Numbered from the stretch's first letter, positions 1 through 8,920 are shown. The stretch: DNA of 64,000 bases from a bacterium (GCA_024231955.1 JAAEPZ010001024.1:248001-312000); one strand, 5' to 3'. Numbers and translations are program-made. Notes: generated by a model not told the origin, from the sequence alone.

Positions 1-233
1 CAACATCATGACACGGCCGCGAAGTGATGAGCCACTATCGGGTATTACCAGAAATGCAACTGGCCAGATATTGTCCACGACATTCCCAATATAACCCTCA
101 ATTTAAGCCTATTAGGTGACGATATAAGCCTAAACGGTTCTTTACAAAGACTATTCAATAAGCTAGAATCACTATCTCATCATCCGCTACGGATAGAGAG
201 TGCTGTCACCCTCCTCAAACCAAGAGAGTCATA

Positions 234-1676
234 ATGCTGAACTCCAACTTGCGTGAATTCCTGGAGATCCCCTACGAGCGGCTCGAAGAGCTCAACCTTG
301 CCTCCCGCACCATGCAGGTGGAGTGGCAACCCATGGAGCAGGTCGAGAGGGAGCGGCGCGAATACCTGGTCAATGAGAAGCGGATCAAGGCTGTCAGCGT
401 ATGCTTCACCGATCTCGAAGGTCGTATGCACATGCTCGACTACGACAAGAAATTTCTACTGAACTCCGCCGATCAGCTGACCTTCGATGGCTCCTCAATC
501 CAGGGTTTCACCAAGATCGCCGAATCGGATCTCCGGCTCGAGATCGACTGGCGCGCCTTCTACTGGTTGCCTGCGGATGTTTTCGGGCCCGGGAAGGTGT
601 TGGTATTCGGACATGTCCGGGACAAGGACGGCACATTCTTCGATGCCGATTTCCGAGGCCGCCTTCACGGCTACTGCGAAGAGATGTTCAGAAGGGACGG
701 CAGCGTGCCCAACGTCTCCCCCGAGATCGAGGGCTTCCTCTTCAAGGGGCGGGACGCCGAACGGAATTATTACGATACGGGCAAGTTCGAGGTCATCTCT
801 CAGGGTGGGTACTACCACTCTCTGCCGCAGGACCCGCTCCGCCTTTTCATGGACACCGCCGCCGAAGTACAGCGCGCCATGGGTTTCCAGAACGAGAAGG
901 ACCATCCGGAGGTCGGTCCCTCCCAATTCGAGATGAACTACAAGTACTGCCCGGCGATTATCGCCGCGGATATGGTACAGCTCTACAAATTGATCTGTCG
1001 GCAGGTGGCTCAGCGCATGGATATGACCTGCTCGTTCCTCCCCAAGCCGATCACCGGGATCAACGGCAGCGGCATGCACATCAACATGTCGATATCACGT
1101 GGAGATGAGAACCTGTTCTACGATGAGAATAATGAGGCCAACCTGTCCGCCCTGGGGCACAAATACATCGAGAGGATTCTGCACAATGCCGAGGACCTCT
1201 GCCTGATCCTCAATCCGAGTGTCAACTCCTACCGTCGTCTCGACCCCGCTTTCGAAGCTCCCAACGAGATAACCTCTTCGGCGGTGAACCGTTCGGCAAT
1301 GATCCGCATCCCCCTGGCGGGGAAGCGGGGCACACGTATCGAAGTGCGATCGGTCGCCCCGGACACCAACCCCTACCTGCTCATTTACTCGCTGTTGAGA
1401 ACAGGTGGAGAGGGACCGGAACCTGCCGGTGACGCCGAACCACCCAAGCGGATTCGCAAACGGGTTTTGCCCGGAAATATCCAGGATTCCATCCGCCTCT
1501 TCCGACGCAGCGAATTTCTGAAGACGATCATGGGCACTGAATCGCATGCCAAGTATATCGAGTTGAAGCTGATGGCGGCAAGACGTTGCCCGCGCGATCT
1601 CGGCAACCTGATCAAACGCAGCGAGATCATGTTCCACCATGAGGTGACCAATCAGATGCTCTGGAACACTTTCTAA
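234..1676 (+). CDS. glnA: Glutamine synthetase, type I family
   Basis: Catalyses ATP-dependent amidation of glutamate to glutamine in the cytosol. The 480-residue protein has the beta-grasp N domain (VCFTDLEGRMH, then DQLTFDGSSIQGF) and the catalytic domain with NGSGMHINMS and NPSVNSYRRL, the family's glutamate and ATP-binding segments, plus an EVRS segment. About 45 extra residues precede the beta-grasp domain. The segment where enteric GlnA carries the adenylylated tyrosine (an NLYDLPPEE-type loop) is not recognisable; the sequence there is basic (PPKRIRKRVLPGN), so control by GlnE-type adenylylation is unlikely. The start follows AGAGAG at a normal distance. It is monocistronic, with a terminator just after the stop codon. 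Confidence 0.93.
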   Translation: MLNSNLREFLEIPYERLEELNLASRTMQVEWQPMEQVERERREYLVNEKRIKAVSVCFTDLEGRMHMLDYDKKFLLNSADQLTFDGSSIQGFTKIAESDLRLEIDWRAFYWLPADVFGPGKVLVFGHVRDKDGTFFDADFRGRLHGYCEEMFRRDGSVPNVSPEIEGFLFKGRDAERNYYDTGKFEVISQGGYYHSLPQDPLRLFMDTAAEVQRAMGFQNEKDHPEVGPSQFEMNYKYCPAIIAADMVQLYKLICRQVAQRMDMTCSFLPKPITGINGSGMHINMSISRGDENLFYDENNEANLSALGHKYIERILHNAEDLCLILNPSVNSYRRLDPAFEAPNEITSSAVNRSAMIRIPLAGKRGTRIEVRSVAPDTNPYLLIYSLLRTGGEGPEPAGDAEPPKRIRKRVLPGNIQDSIRLFRRSEFLKTIMGTESHAKYIELKLMAARRCPRDLGNLIKRSEIMFHHEVTNQMLWNTF

Positions 1677-1698
1677 ACCGAGCACCCCGAAACCACGC

Positions 1699-1731
1699 AG
1701 GCCGGCCCCGATTGGGGTCGGCCTGTTTTCG
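1699..1731 (+). terminator. Rho-independent terminator of the glutamine synthetase gene
   Basis: A GC-rich hairpin (AGGCCGGCCCC / GGGGTCGGCCT around a short loop) is followed by a TTTT run. It lies 20 bases after the glutamine synthetase stop and ahead of a convergent gene. Confidence 0.8.
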
Positions 1732-1770
1732 GTTATAAATCACCAGGTGGACAGTGGACGGTATTTTAAG

Positions 1771-2850
1771 TCACCCCTGCGTGAACTCCTGCCGGATCGA
1801 ATCCCAGGCACCGCGGTATGCAATCTGAGCCGATACCGCCTTGCGGGTCGCCTTCTCGTCACATGGAATGTTCTTCATCGCAGCCAACGCGGCGATCACC
1901 TCGAGGTTGAGCGGCGCACGCCCGATCTCGGCCAGATAGGTATTGTTGATGATAGCCAGCCGATTCGGGGTGGCGATTTGTCGCAGATCCTTCACCAGCT
2001 CGATACCGCGACTGATCAGGAACTTGAGTATGTTGTTGATATCCCGTTGTGCGCAACTGATCCCCAACTCGGCCAATAGAGGCGGCAGGGTCTCGGCGCT
2101 GATGTGATCATCCGCCTCGTAGGTCGTCTCCTCCTGAAAACGCTTCAACTCTTCGTAAAGCAGATTGAAATTCTCATCGATCGCGCCGATCATGCGACTG
2201 AGCACACGCAGTTGCCGTTTGGCCGCCATGTGCGTCCCCTTACTCGGCTTGTAGCCCAGATGATGCTCCATCGTGCCCCACCACTCCTGCCCCAGAGTAC
2301 AGAGCTGCAGTTCGAACCAGGGTCGCTTGATCGCCGGCACCTTGCTGTCGCGCAAACGGAGATTGTAATGGATGGAGGTATAACCGCTCTCCTTTTCCAG
2401 CGTCTCGATATGCTCCAGACCCGGCACGGGGGTTGTCTGAGAACCGAAGTAGGCCATTGGCGGCTCCTCCTCCGAGACCTCCAGCCAGGGAACGTTTCGC
2501 AATTCACGATCAACCAGCGGCAAGTGACTGTTGAGATATACAAGTATCCTCACGCCGAGCGTATCGCGCATCTGATAATAACTTGCCGGCGACAACCCGG
2601 CGGTGAACTCTTCGCTTTTTCGGAAGATCTTGTCGACCACCTGCTCCGGGCGTTTGATCCGGCTCATCGTTGTACGGACAGGTGTCGGGATGGGGATCCG
2701 ATCGATGGATTTGTACTTGGTCCAGTAGTCGGGGTTTTGCCACGCGGCGAAGAGTTCCCGAATCTCGAGTTGGGTCGGCTGAAGCACATCCTTCACATGC
2801 CGGGCATACTCGGACAGAAATTCATTGAGGCGCTGGGCAACATTGTTCAT
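1771..2850 (-). CDS. RelA/SpoT-domain (p)ppGpp synthetase-like protein
   Basis: Probable alarmone synthetase making (p)ppGpp from ATP and GTP or GDP in the cytosol. The RelA_SpoT nucleotidyltransferase core is visible in the first 230 residues: a basic SRIKRPEQVVDKI segment, MRDTLGVRILVY with the metal-binding Asp, ESGYTSIHYN, and FELQLCTLGQEWWGTMEHHLGYK with the catalytic Glu. There is no HD hydrolase domain before it and no TGS/ACT domain after it, so it is not a full Rel. The C-terminal 130 residues are helical and unassigned. Length is 359 residues, longer than typical small alarmone synthetases. The start is supported by GGAGAGG just upstream. It converges on glutamine synthetase. Confidence 0.82.
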   Translation of the reverse strand: MNNVAQRLNEFLSEYARHVKDVLQPTQLEIRELFAAWQNPDYWTKYKSIDRIPIPTPVRTTMSRIKRPEQVVDKIFRKSEEFTAGLSPASYYQMRDTLGVRILVYLNSHLPLVDRELRNVPWLEVSEEEPPMAYFGSQTTPVPGLEHIETLEKESGYTSIHYNLRLRDSKVPAIKRPWFELQLCTLGQEWWGTMEHHLGYKPSKGTHMAAKRQLRVLSRMIGAIDENFNLLYEELKRFQEETTYEADDHISAETLPPLLAELGISCAQRDINNILKFLISRGIELVKDLRQIATPNRLAIINNTYLAEIGRAPLNLEVIAALAAMKNIPCDEKATRKAVSAQIAYRGAWDSIRQEFTQG

Positions 2851-2970
2851 GACCTCTCCATTCCGGTTGGTCGGATACTGGTATGATACTTAAACCTCAT
2901 CTAACCTTCCCGTATATTCGGAATATTGCCTGCGGTTCTCGGGAATGGCAATCCCGATTTATTGACCTGA

Positions 2971-3000
2971 TAAAAAAGCCCCCTCCGGGTGGAGAGGGCC
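2971..3000 (-). terminator. Terminator of the 6-bladed propeller gene
   Basis: Read on the minus strand, GCCCTCTCC-ACCC-GGAGGGGGC followed by TTTTTT forms a 9-bp stem with a four-base loop. It is placed just after the stop of the minus-strand gene at 3024. Confidence 0.8.
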
Positions 3001-3023
3001 GTCACAACCGGCAAAATCGCGAT

Positions 3024-4298
3024 TCAGCGATTGAGATCGTAACAGATCACGGACATGGGTTCCGCCTCACGTCCGGCGACGGCCTCATCGAGACCGCCAT
3101 CGGCGAGCACCTCGGCATCCAATTGACCGCGCATTACGTAAAGACGGTCACCGACGAAATAGTAGCCGTCGGCCATCGGTTCCCCCTCGCCGAGGAGGGT
3201 CACCTCACGCAGGAAACGACCTTGGGCGTCGAAGACATCGAAACGTCCGATGCTGCCCTCGGGTCTGTCGAAACCGCCATGGCAATTGAGCACCCACACA
3301 GTGTCATCATCGCGACTGTAGACGGTAATCACGGGATGATCGAATGGCTCCACCTCGGCGGAGGAGCCGGGGACGTTGCGCAGAGCGGGTTCATACTGCA
3401 TGCGCAGGAGGTCCAGTTCGGCCGCTTTCCGACGGCGCCGGGGCAACTCACGGGTGATCACATGCCGCAATTCACCCTCCGGCGACCACACTTCGACCTC
3501 GTATTCGCCCCAGGTCGGCGCCACAACCACGGTACCGTCAGGGTTGACATCCCAACGATTCTGGAAGTCGTCCCAGACCTTCTCCCGGAATACGGGATTG
3601 GAGAAATCGAGGCCCCGTTCACCTTTGGCAAAGGTGGCGCGGACATTCCCCTCGCCGTCGATCCGAGCGATCCGCCGCATCTGGGTGAAGCCACCCTCTT
3701 CGAAGTGATTGTACTGGAAATTGATGAAGATCTCGCCGCCATGGTTGTGTGTTTTCGTAACCCCGACAAAGTCGATACCCTCAACCTGGGGCAGCGGCTG
3801 CGTGCCTGCAGGCAGGCCGTCCGGCGTGAGCAGGACGATCCGTTCCGGTCGCTGGGACATGACGCATACGGTGCCGTCGGCGATCAGCGCCATGCCGTTG
3901 GAACTACGGAACTCTCCCGGCCCCTCGCCTTCACGCCCTATGGTGCGGAGATATTCGCCGTCAGCCGTGAAGATCTTAACCTGGTTGAGGACCTTGTCGA
4001 GCAGGTAGATGTCCCCGTTCTCGCCCACGGCCATATCGGTTATCGCGCCGAAGAATTCGTCCTCGTCATCGGTTTCGCCGCCGAGTCGCCACAGCTCACT
4101 CATGTTGATGGTTTCGGCTTTGTGCATGGGTTTGTCGGTATTTTCGACCCGGAGAATGCCGTCGCGGGTTACCTCCTTGCCGTCCCACTTACCGGCCATA
4201 GCCGTGGACATGAGAGGGGAAAGACAGAGAAGCAGGGTCAATGACAGGGACATCAGGCTCCTGATGCCGAGCCGAGAGGTGGGAAAAGGCAGGGACAT
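3024..4298 (-). CDS. Secreted 6-bladed beta-propeller protein
   Basis: A 424-residue exported protein with an N-terminal signal peptide (hydrophobic core about residues 15-34, likely cleavage after STAMA). The remainder reads as NHL/6-bladed-propeller repeats: blades such as ITDMAVGENGDIYLLDKV, QVKIFTADGEYLRTIG with EGEGPGEFRSSNG, and later RFDVFDAQGRFLREV. Proteins of this type are common in FCB-group bacteria and are usually ligand-binding or scaffold proteins; no catalytic motif is visible. The start has GGAG seven bases upstream. It is monocistronic with its own terminator. Confidence 0.75.
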   Translation of the reverse strand: MSLPFPTSRLGIRSLMSLSLTLLLCLSPLMSTAMAGKWDGKEVTRDGILRVENTDKPMHKAETINMSELWRLGGETDDEDEFFGAITDMAVGENGDIYLLDKVLNQVKIFTADGEYLRTIGREGEGPGEFRSSNGMALIADGTVCVMSQRPERIVLLTPDGLPAGTQPLPQVEGIDFVGVTKTHNHGGEIFINFQYNHFEEGGFTQMRRIARIDGEGNVRATFAKGERGLDFSNPVFREKVWDDFQNRWDVNPDGTVVVAPTWGEYEVEVWSPEGELRHVITRELPRRRRKAAELDLLRMQYEPALRNVPGSSAEVEPFDHPVITVYSRDDDTVWVLNCHGGFDRPEGSIGRFDVFDAQGRFLREVTLLGEGEPMADGYYFVGDRLYVMRGQLDAEVLADGGLDEAVAGREAEPMSVICYDLNR

Positions 4299-4695
4299 TG
4301 TGACTCCAGGGATTCAATGGATGGGAAATTCTGCAGAGACAAGGAAACTAACGGACAAGTCCGATGAATGTTGCACACAACGGATTTCATGATGAATCAT
4401 CCCGACTACGATGGGAGCCGGACACCTGATCCGCAGACGGATGACTGGATGCTCTTCAACGGGCGTCGACTACAAAAAAGAAATATCCGATTCCAGCCAA
4501 AGAAATTTCATAAACAGCGGAACCTCTTCCAGGGTGTTGCGTACGGTGAGATGTTCCATGAATACAGCACATCATGACTGGAACACTTCCTGATAATTTC
4601 ATAGTTCGACGAGCGAACGCCGACTCTCCCCCCAGAGTCGGCGTTCACCTTTTTACCCCTATGTGCTAGTTTGAGTAAAAAGGGGGCGGATACCA
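4299..4695. other. Gene-poor interval with an orphan terminator
   Basis: There is no convincing protein gene in these 397 bases. Small plus-strand frames of 60-69 codons are present (for example from 4368 or 4411) but lack ribosome-binding sites and recognisable motifs. The only strong signal is a hairpin terminator near 4615-4654 that serves no obvious upstream gene, which hints at a small RNA or small peptide gene. Confidence 0.5.
4615..4654 (+). terminator. Strong intrinsic terminator with no assigned gene
   Basis: A perfect 13-bp stem (GAACGCCGACTCT paired with AGAGTCGGCGTTC, loop of six C) is followed by ACC and TTTTT. The T run lies on the plus-strand side only, so it terminates plus-strand transcription entering from 4300-4600. 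Confidence 0.8.
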
Positions 4696-5136
4696 ATGGA
4701 GATCCTCAGACTCGGAACTGACGACATCGACCTGGCCACGCAAACCTTGACCCTATTGAAAGGAAATGCGGCTCCAGATCCCAGCCTGCACCTCAGTCTG
4801 GGCGATGAACAGGGATACCTTCTGGCGGCTGTTCAAAATAACCAGCCGCTGGGTTTTCTGATCGCCTACCTGCTCCCACGCTTCAGTAACCCGGAACCGA
4901 TGATGCTCCTCTACGAGATCGAGGTGGCGGCGACCCATCGGCGGCAGGGAGTCGGTCGCGCCATGATCGACAAACTCAAAACGATCTGCCATAAACGGAA
5001 TTGCTTCAAGATGTGGGTTCTCACCAACACCTCCAACCTGGCCGCATGCGGGCTCTATACCGCCACAGGGGCTGAGCGTCACCAGTCCGACGAAGCCGAG
5101 TACGTCTACCATCTGACCAACGAGTGCCGCTCATGA
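4696..5136 (+). CDS. GNAT-family N-acetyltransferase
   Basis: Acetyl-CoA-dependent N-acyltransferase of 146 residues; substrate not determinable. The GNAT core is clear: LYEIEVAATHRRQGVGRAMIDKL is motif A with the R-R-Q-G-V-G-R acetyl-CoA pyrophosphate loop, and NLAACGLYTATGAE is motif B. The layout (YEIEV before the loop, short N-terminal part) resembles AAC(3)-I-type acetyltransferases, but this is only a fold-level likeness and does not show antibiotic modification. A purine-rich GGGGG run precedes the ATG. Its stop overlaps the start of the next gene (ATGA), so the two are translationally coupled. Confidence 0.8.
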   Translation: MEILRLGTDDIDLATQTLTLLKGNAAPDPSLHLSLGDEQGYLLAAVQNNQPLGFLIAYLLPRFSNPEPMMLLYEIEVAATHRRQGVGRAMIDKLKTICHKRNCFKMWVLTNTSNLAACGLYTATGAERHQSDEAEYVYHLTNECRS

Positions 5137-5807
5137 GCTACTATGCCGACAATCTCGCCGCCAACCGCCTCCGTCGTTGCTACGAACTGGCAACCCCGGC
5201 GGTGAACCGTTATCTGGATGACGAGATCGACTTCCTGCGCCAACATCTCAACCCGAAGGATCGGGTACTGGAGCTTGGCTGCGGATACGGCAGGATCATG
5301 AGGCAGGTTGCGGCCGACTGTGAGCTGATCGTCGGCATCGACACAGCTCCATCCAATCTCAGGCTGGGTGCATCCTATCTGGCAGATAGGGACAACTGCC
5401 GGTTGGCCATAATGAACGCCATCAATCTCGCTCTGGCCGACGCCACATTCGATTGCGTCTTCTGCCTGCAAAACGGCATCTCGGCCTTCCATGTAGATCA
5501 GGCCGCGCTCATCACCGAAGCTCTCCGGGTTGTCAGGCCCGGCGGCAAGGTGCTCTTCTCCACTTACGCTGCGGCCTTCTGGTCCGCCCGTCTGGAGTGG
5601 TTCAGGATTCAGGCCGCCCAGGGGCTCATCGGCGAGATCGATGAAACAGCCACGGGACAGGGCACCATAGTCTGCAAGGACGGTTTCACCGCGACCACTG
5701 TCGATGCGGCAGGGTTCGCCAAACTCACATGCAATCTCACTTCCGAAATCGAGATAACAGAGATTCGGGACTCCAGCCTCTTCTGCGTGATCACCAGGCG
5801 CCCCTGA
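5133..5807 (+). CDS. Class I SAM-dependent methyltransferase
   Basis: A 224-residue SAM-dependent methyltransferase. Motif I is VLELGCGYGRIMR, followed by the acidic residue of motif II in IVGIDTAPSNL, FDCVFCLQNGISAF as motif IV, and LRVVRPGGKVLFSTY as the post-IV strand. The substrate is unknown. I use the ATG at 5133, which overlaps the acetyltransferase stop as ATGA, rather than a GTG nine bases upstream. Coupling to a GNAT suggests the pair acts on one small-molecule substrate, but this is inference. Confidence 0.82.
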   Translation: MSYYADNLAANRLRRCYELATPAVNRYLDDEIDFLRQHLNPKDRVLELGCGYGRIMRQVAADCELIVGIDTAPSNLRLGASYLADRDNCRLAIMNAINLALADATFDCVFCLQNGISAFHVDQAALITEALRVVRPGGKVLFSTYAAAFWSARLEWFRIQAAQGLIGEIDETATGQGTIVCKDGFTATTVDAAGFAKLTCNLTSEIEITEIRDSSLFCVITRRP

Positions 5808-6151
5808 CCCGATGTGTTCGTCCGGACACAATGCCGTGTCTCAATTATCACGCAGCACCAGTTATCCTCACCAATTCCAGAGTACATCAGACCTGAAACC
5901 CGCTACAGCACGGACCCAGCGCTCCCCGAGGTATCCCAAAACGGATGGCCCCTCTCTTGCAATCCCTGCTGCGGGCAATGACTGTCGAACGAAACCGGCC
6001 CGTTCCGGGCAGTAAAAAAACACCATTTCACCCCCTGGCAATCCCGCCGAACGTCGGAAAAAATAAGTACTTGCGGGATTTCAGACCTTGACCTAATATG
6101 CGCGGCCAAAGAGGGCTTCGGCTCGTCATTTGGACCACCAAGGAGAGATAT
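5808..6151. other. Intergenic region ahead of mqnA with inverted repeats
   Basis: No gene is seen. It holds a small hairpin near 5998-6010 (GCCCG/CGGGC), and a nested inverted repeat with arms AATCCCGC at 6040-6047 and GCGGGATT at 6073-6080 enclosing CCGA/TCGG. A possible promoter overlaps the right arm. Confidence 0.5.
6071..6099 (+). promoter_or_regulatory. Possible sigma70-type promoter for mqnA
   Basis: TTGCGG, a 17-base spacer and TAATAT match a vegetative promoter moderately well and sit about 55 bases before the mqnA start. The -35 hexamer overlaps an inverted-repeat arm, which could make it regulated. Confidence 0.3.
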
Positions 6152-7006
6152 ATGGAGCAGCTCCGGATCGGAGTGATCTCGTCGATCAACACCCGACCTC
6201 TGATTAGAGGGCTGGAGAATAGTATCGAAGGCGACTACGAACTGGTCTACGCCAACCCGAGTTCACTGGCCGATCAACTGCGTTATGGCGAACTGGATGC
6301 TGCTCTGATCCCCTCCGTGGAATTCCTCCGCGGTGTAGGCAACGGCTTTGTCCCGGGCATCTGTGTCGCCGGGGACGGTCCCATCGAGAGCGTACGTCTT
6401 CTGAGCAACCAACCCCTGGAAAACCTGGAGCAGGTTCTTGTGGATCGCGGCAGCCGCGTCGGCGTCGCCATGCTCCGCCTGCTTCTTGATCACAACCACC
6501 AGATCAATCCCGATTTTCACAGCTTTCGACCTCACCCGGAACAACCGCTTCTCGGACCCGACGGCAAGCAGGCGCTTTCGGCCCTGATCACGGGTGACCA
6601 GGCCATGAGCCTGATCCCCGAAGTAGCCGACATGGTTATCGATCTTGGTGAGTGGTGGCGGACATCGTTCAAACAGCCATTCGTCTATGCCCTCTGGGTG
6701 TATCGTGGCATCGCGAACAGCGAACGGACCGAGCGCCTCATCAGCCTCCTCACGGAGAGCTATCGGGTGGGCATCAGAGAGCTGCCTCTGATCTGTGAAG
6801 AGATCGCCGCCGAGAGGGGTTTGGCCGAGATGCGCGTGCACGAATACCTGACCACCCGCGTCGATTATAATCTGACGGCCGAAAATCTCGAAGGTCTGCG
6901 GGAGTTCCATCGCCTCTGCGTCGAGAGCTACCTCGCCAATGATCGTGAGACGGTGAGGCAAGCCCTGATGCTGCAGGATGCGGCGACCGGTAGCCTGAAA
7001 ATCTGA
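6152..7006 (+). CDS. mqnA: Chorismate dehydratase MqnA (menaquinone, futalosine pathway)
   Basis: Converts chorismate to 3-enolpyruvylbenzoate (3-[(1-carboxyvinyl)oxy]benzoate), the first committed step of the futalosine route to menaquinone. The 284-residue protein has the periplasmic-binding-protein-like fold of the MqnA/MqnD family: RIGVISSINTRPLIRGL at the N terminus, LRYGELDAALIPSVEFLR, and a second-lobe segment FVYALWVYRG. The ATG at 6152 is chosen because AGGAGAG lies directly upstream and because the family begins close to this RIG strand; a longer in-frame start at 6098 is not supported. Other mqn genes are not in the window. Confidence 0.85.
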   Translation: MEQLRIGVISSINTRPLIRGLENSIEGDYELVYANPSSLADQLRYGELDAALIPSVEFLRGVGNGFVPGICVAGDGPIESVRLLSNQPLENLEQVLVDRGSRVGVAMLRLLLDHNHQINPDFHSFRPHPEQPLLGPDGKQALSALITGDQAMSLIPEVADMVIDLGEWWRTSFKQPFVYALWVYRGIANSERTERLISLLTESYRVGIRELPLICEEIAAERGLAEMRVHEYLTTRVDYNLTAENLEGLREFHRLCVESYLANDRETVRQALMLQDAATGSLKI

Positions 7007-7050
7007 ACCGAGCTTCTCCCAACAGCCAATAGTCCGCCCAAGTGCAAGGG

Positions 7051-8295
7051 CTAAATGGAGCGCCCACGCTCGCAAAGCTCGTCGATAATGTCGAGTTCAC
7101 GGCCGACGCGACGATCCCAGGAGTCGAAGTTCTCACGCGCAAACCTGCGCGCCCCCTCAGCCAATCGCGCCTGCTCGACAGGATCCTCCACAACGGCACG
7201 GATCGCCGCAATCAGGGCGCTGTCGTCACCCATGGGGACCAGACGACCATTCTCACCATCGCGAACCGTCTCCGCCGTCCCGGTGACATCGGTCGCCACT
7301 ACAGGCGTACCGCACACCATGGACTCGCAGGTCGGAATAGCCATGTTCGAATAGGTATTGATCGTCAGGAAGCAATCCGCGGCCGCGAAAAGGGGCGGGA
7401 CATCATCGTGCGGCACCGCGCCCAGAAAGAGAACACGATCGGCACACTTCATCTGCGCCACCGCCTCCCGCATCCAGGCCTCATCTTCGCCGCTGCCCGC
7501 GATAACGATGCGGGTCGGGCGTTGCATGGCAGCCAGCAACTCCGGCAGGATCCGAATCAGCTGCTTCGTCCCCTTGAAGTGGGCCAGCCGGGCCAGGAAC
7601 AGCACCACAGCTTCGTCCTGGCCGATCCCGAGAGCATTCCGTTGAGCGGCCGTGTCATATTGAATGTCCAGCCACTCGGTGTTGATGCCGTTAAGCAACA
7701 GGGAGATCCGTTCGGGCGGGAAGCCGGCGCGGGTCGCCACCTCGCGCCCCAGCGAACCATCATTGAGAAGCACGAGACGGTCAACATCGCGGGTCAAACC
7801 GTACAGCGTTTCGAGATTCTTGTAGCGATACTTCAAGGGGGACCATTCCTTGAAGAAGGCGGCGGTGTAGACGCCGAAGTGCTTCACCAGCGAGGGGATA
7901 TTCAACTTCCGGCCGACAAGCTCGGCGCCACGCGCGCCGTGGTAGCTGAAACCGAAAACGATATCGGGCTGCACGCTTCGCGCAACCTGGAGGGCGCGGC
8001 GGGGTACAGGCCCGATGAAGTAACTGAACCAGAGAATTCGGCGCAGGGGCGTCGGCAACCAGCGGGTACTCTCGAAGACATCGGTAAAGGTGTGTACATG
8101 GAGCCGCTCGTGCGCCTCCTCGGCGTGGAAACGGCCACCGGCAGGCACGACGAAGTGCAGTTCATGTCCCGCCTCCAGCGCTCGACTGACGAACTCGGCA
8201 TCATCACTGACACCGGCCTTGCCATCCATGGACCAGAAGTCCGGCCACGGGGAGACTATCATGATTTTACGCGGTGTTCGGGATGGTGTACTCAT
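7051..8295 (-). CDS. GT4-family glycosyltransferase
   Basis: A 414-residue GT-B fold glycosyltransferase (group 1, GT4), probably cytosolic and sugar-nucleotide dependent. The N-terminal acceptor domain includes KHFGVYTAAFFKEWSPL; the C-terminal donor domain has LLNGINTEW, VLFLARLAHFKGTKQLI, RVLFLGAVPHDDVPPLFAAADCFL and PTCESMVCGTPVVATDV. The second Glu of the EX7E motif is present (CESM), but the position of the first Glu is Ser, a substitution seen in some GT4 members. It stands alone, convergent with mqnA, so the acceptor is unknown; cell-surface glycan is a reasonable guess. Confidence 0.85.
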   Translation of the reverse strand: MSTPSRTPRKIMIVSPWPDFWSMDGKAGVSDDAEFVSRALEAGHELHFVVPAGGRFHAEEAHERLHVHTFTDVFESTRWLPTPLRRILWFSYFIGPVPRRALQVARSVQPDIVFGFSYHGARGAELVGRKLNIPSLVKHFGVYTAAFFKEWSPLKYRYKNLETLYGLTRDVDRLVLLNDGSLGREVATRAGFPPERISLLLNGINTEWLDIQYDTAAQRNALGIGQDEAVVLFLARLAHFKGTKQLIRILPELLAAMQRPTRIVIAGSGEDEAWMREAVAQMKCADRVLFLGAVPHDDVPPLFAAADCFLTINTYSNMAIPTCESMVCGTPVVATDVTGTAETVRDGENGRLVPMGDDSALIAAIRAVVEDPVEQARLAEGARRFARENFDSWDRRVGRELDIIDELCERGRSI

Positions 8296-8440
8296 GGACC
8301 CATACTAGCACGGCCGCGGCCGCCAGGAAAGCAACCTTGCATCATTCCCGGCCTGCGGATAATCTTTCGTTACCGGATCATGAAACCCGACAGCAGCCAA
8401 TGAAAGCGAGTTACACTTGACCCCCAAACGCGGCAACGCC

Positions 8441-8920
8441 ATGCACCTGATGTTGATGCGCGCCATACCCCTCATCCTCGCTTTTTGTCTAACCGGTCTC
8501 TTCTTCACTTTGCTGTGGTGGCCTATCCTGCTCGATCCCTTCCTCGAAGTACTCCGTACGCGCCTCCCCGTTTTCGGCCTGGCCGGCACCGGACTCATTG
8601 TGGGTCACGGCAGCTTCCTCTGGCTCTGGCGGGAATTCCGTCATCAGTCCAAGCCGGACCGGCAGCCGCGCCCCTGGCGACCGAAGATCTTCACATCGCT
8701 GCTGATCGGGTTGGTTTTGGGTGCATCGCAGGTGCTGCAGCAGATCAAGGTGATCGAAAGCAACCGCTACCTGTCCCTGTCCCAGTACCTGCGCGAAGAT
8801 GTCTGGTGGGTCTGGATCGCCATGGTCGTCGCCGCCATGCTCTTCTTCCTGGTTCTCAGGTGGGACAGTTACTTGTCGCGCAAGATATGGGATCTCAATC
8901 GAGTGGAGCCAGAACAGTAA
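8441..8920 (+). CDS. Small integral membrane protein of unknown function
   Basis: A 159-residue protein with four likely membrane segments (about residues 5-27, 42-60, 83-103 and 123-142) and a basic linker rich in R, P and K between the second and third. No family is recognised. The ATG at 8441 is used; an in-frame TTG at 8417 would add eight residues and neither start has a good ribosome-binding site. The 3' end overlaps the convergent DUF5715 gene by 26 bases. Confidence 0.55.
   Translation: MHLMLMRAIPLILAFCLTGLFFTLLWWPILLDPFLEVLRTRLPVFGLAGTGLIVGHGSFLWLWREFRHQSKPDRQPRPWRPKIFTSLLIGLVLGASQVLQQIKVIESNRYLSLSQYLREDVWWVWIAMVVAAMLFFLVLRWDSYLSRKIWDLNRVEPEQ

Noticed and set aside
60..100. A TGGCC...TTGT stretch upstream of the glutamine synthetase gene as a sigma54 promoter
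   Set aside because: The spacing between the GG and the second dinucleotide is nine bases rather than ten and GC at -12 is absent.
2883..4244. A 453-codon plus-strand frame opposite the 6-bladed propeller gene
   Set aside because: It spans the minus-strand terminator and has no motifs; the minus-strand frame has a signal peptide and propeller repeats.
4696..5136. Aminoglycoside acetyltransferase resistance gene
   Set aside because: Only GNAT-fold likeness to AAC(3)-I; the chromosomal coupling to a methyltransferase gives no support for resistance.
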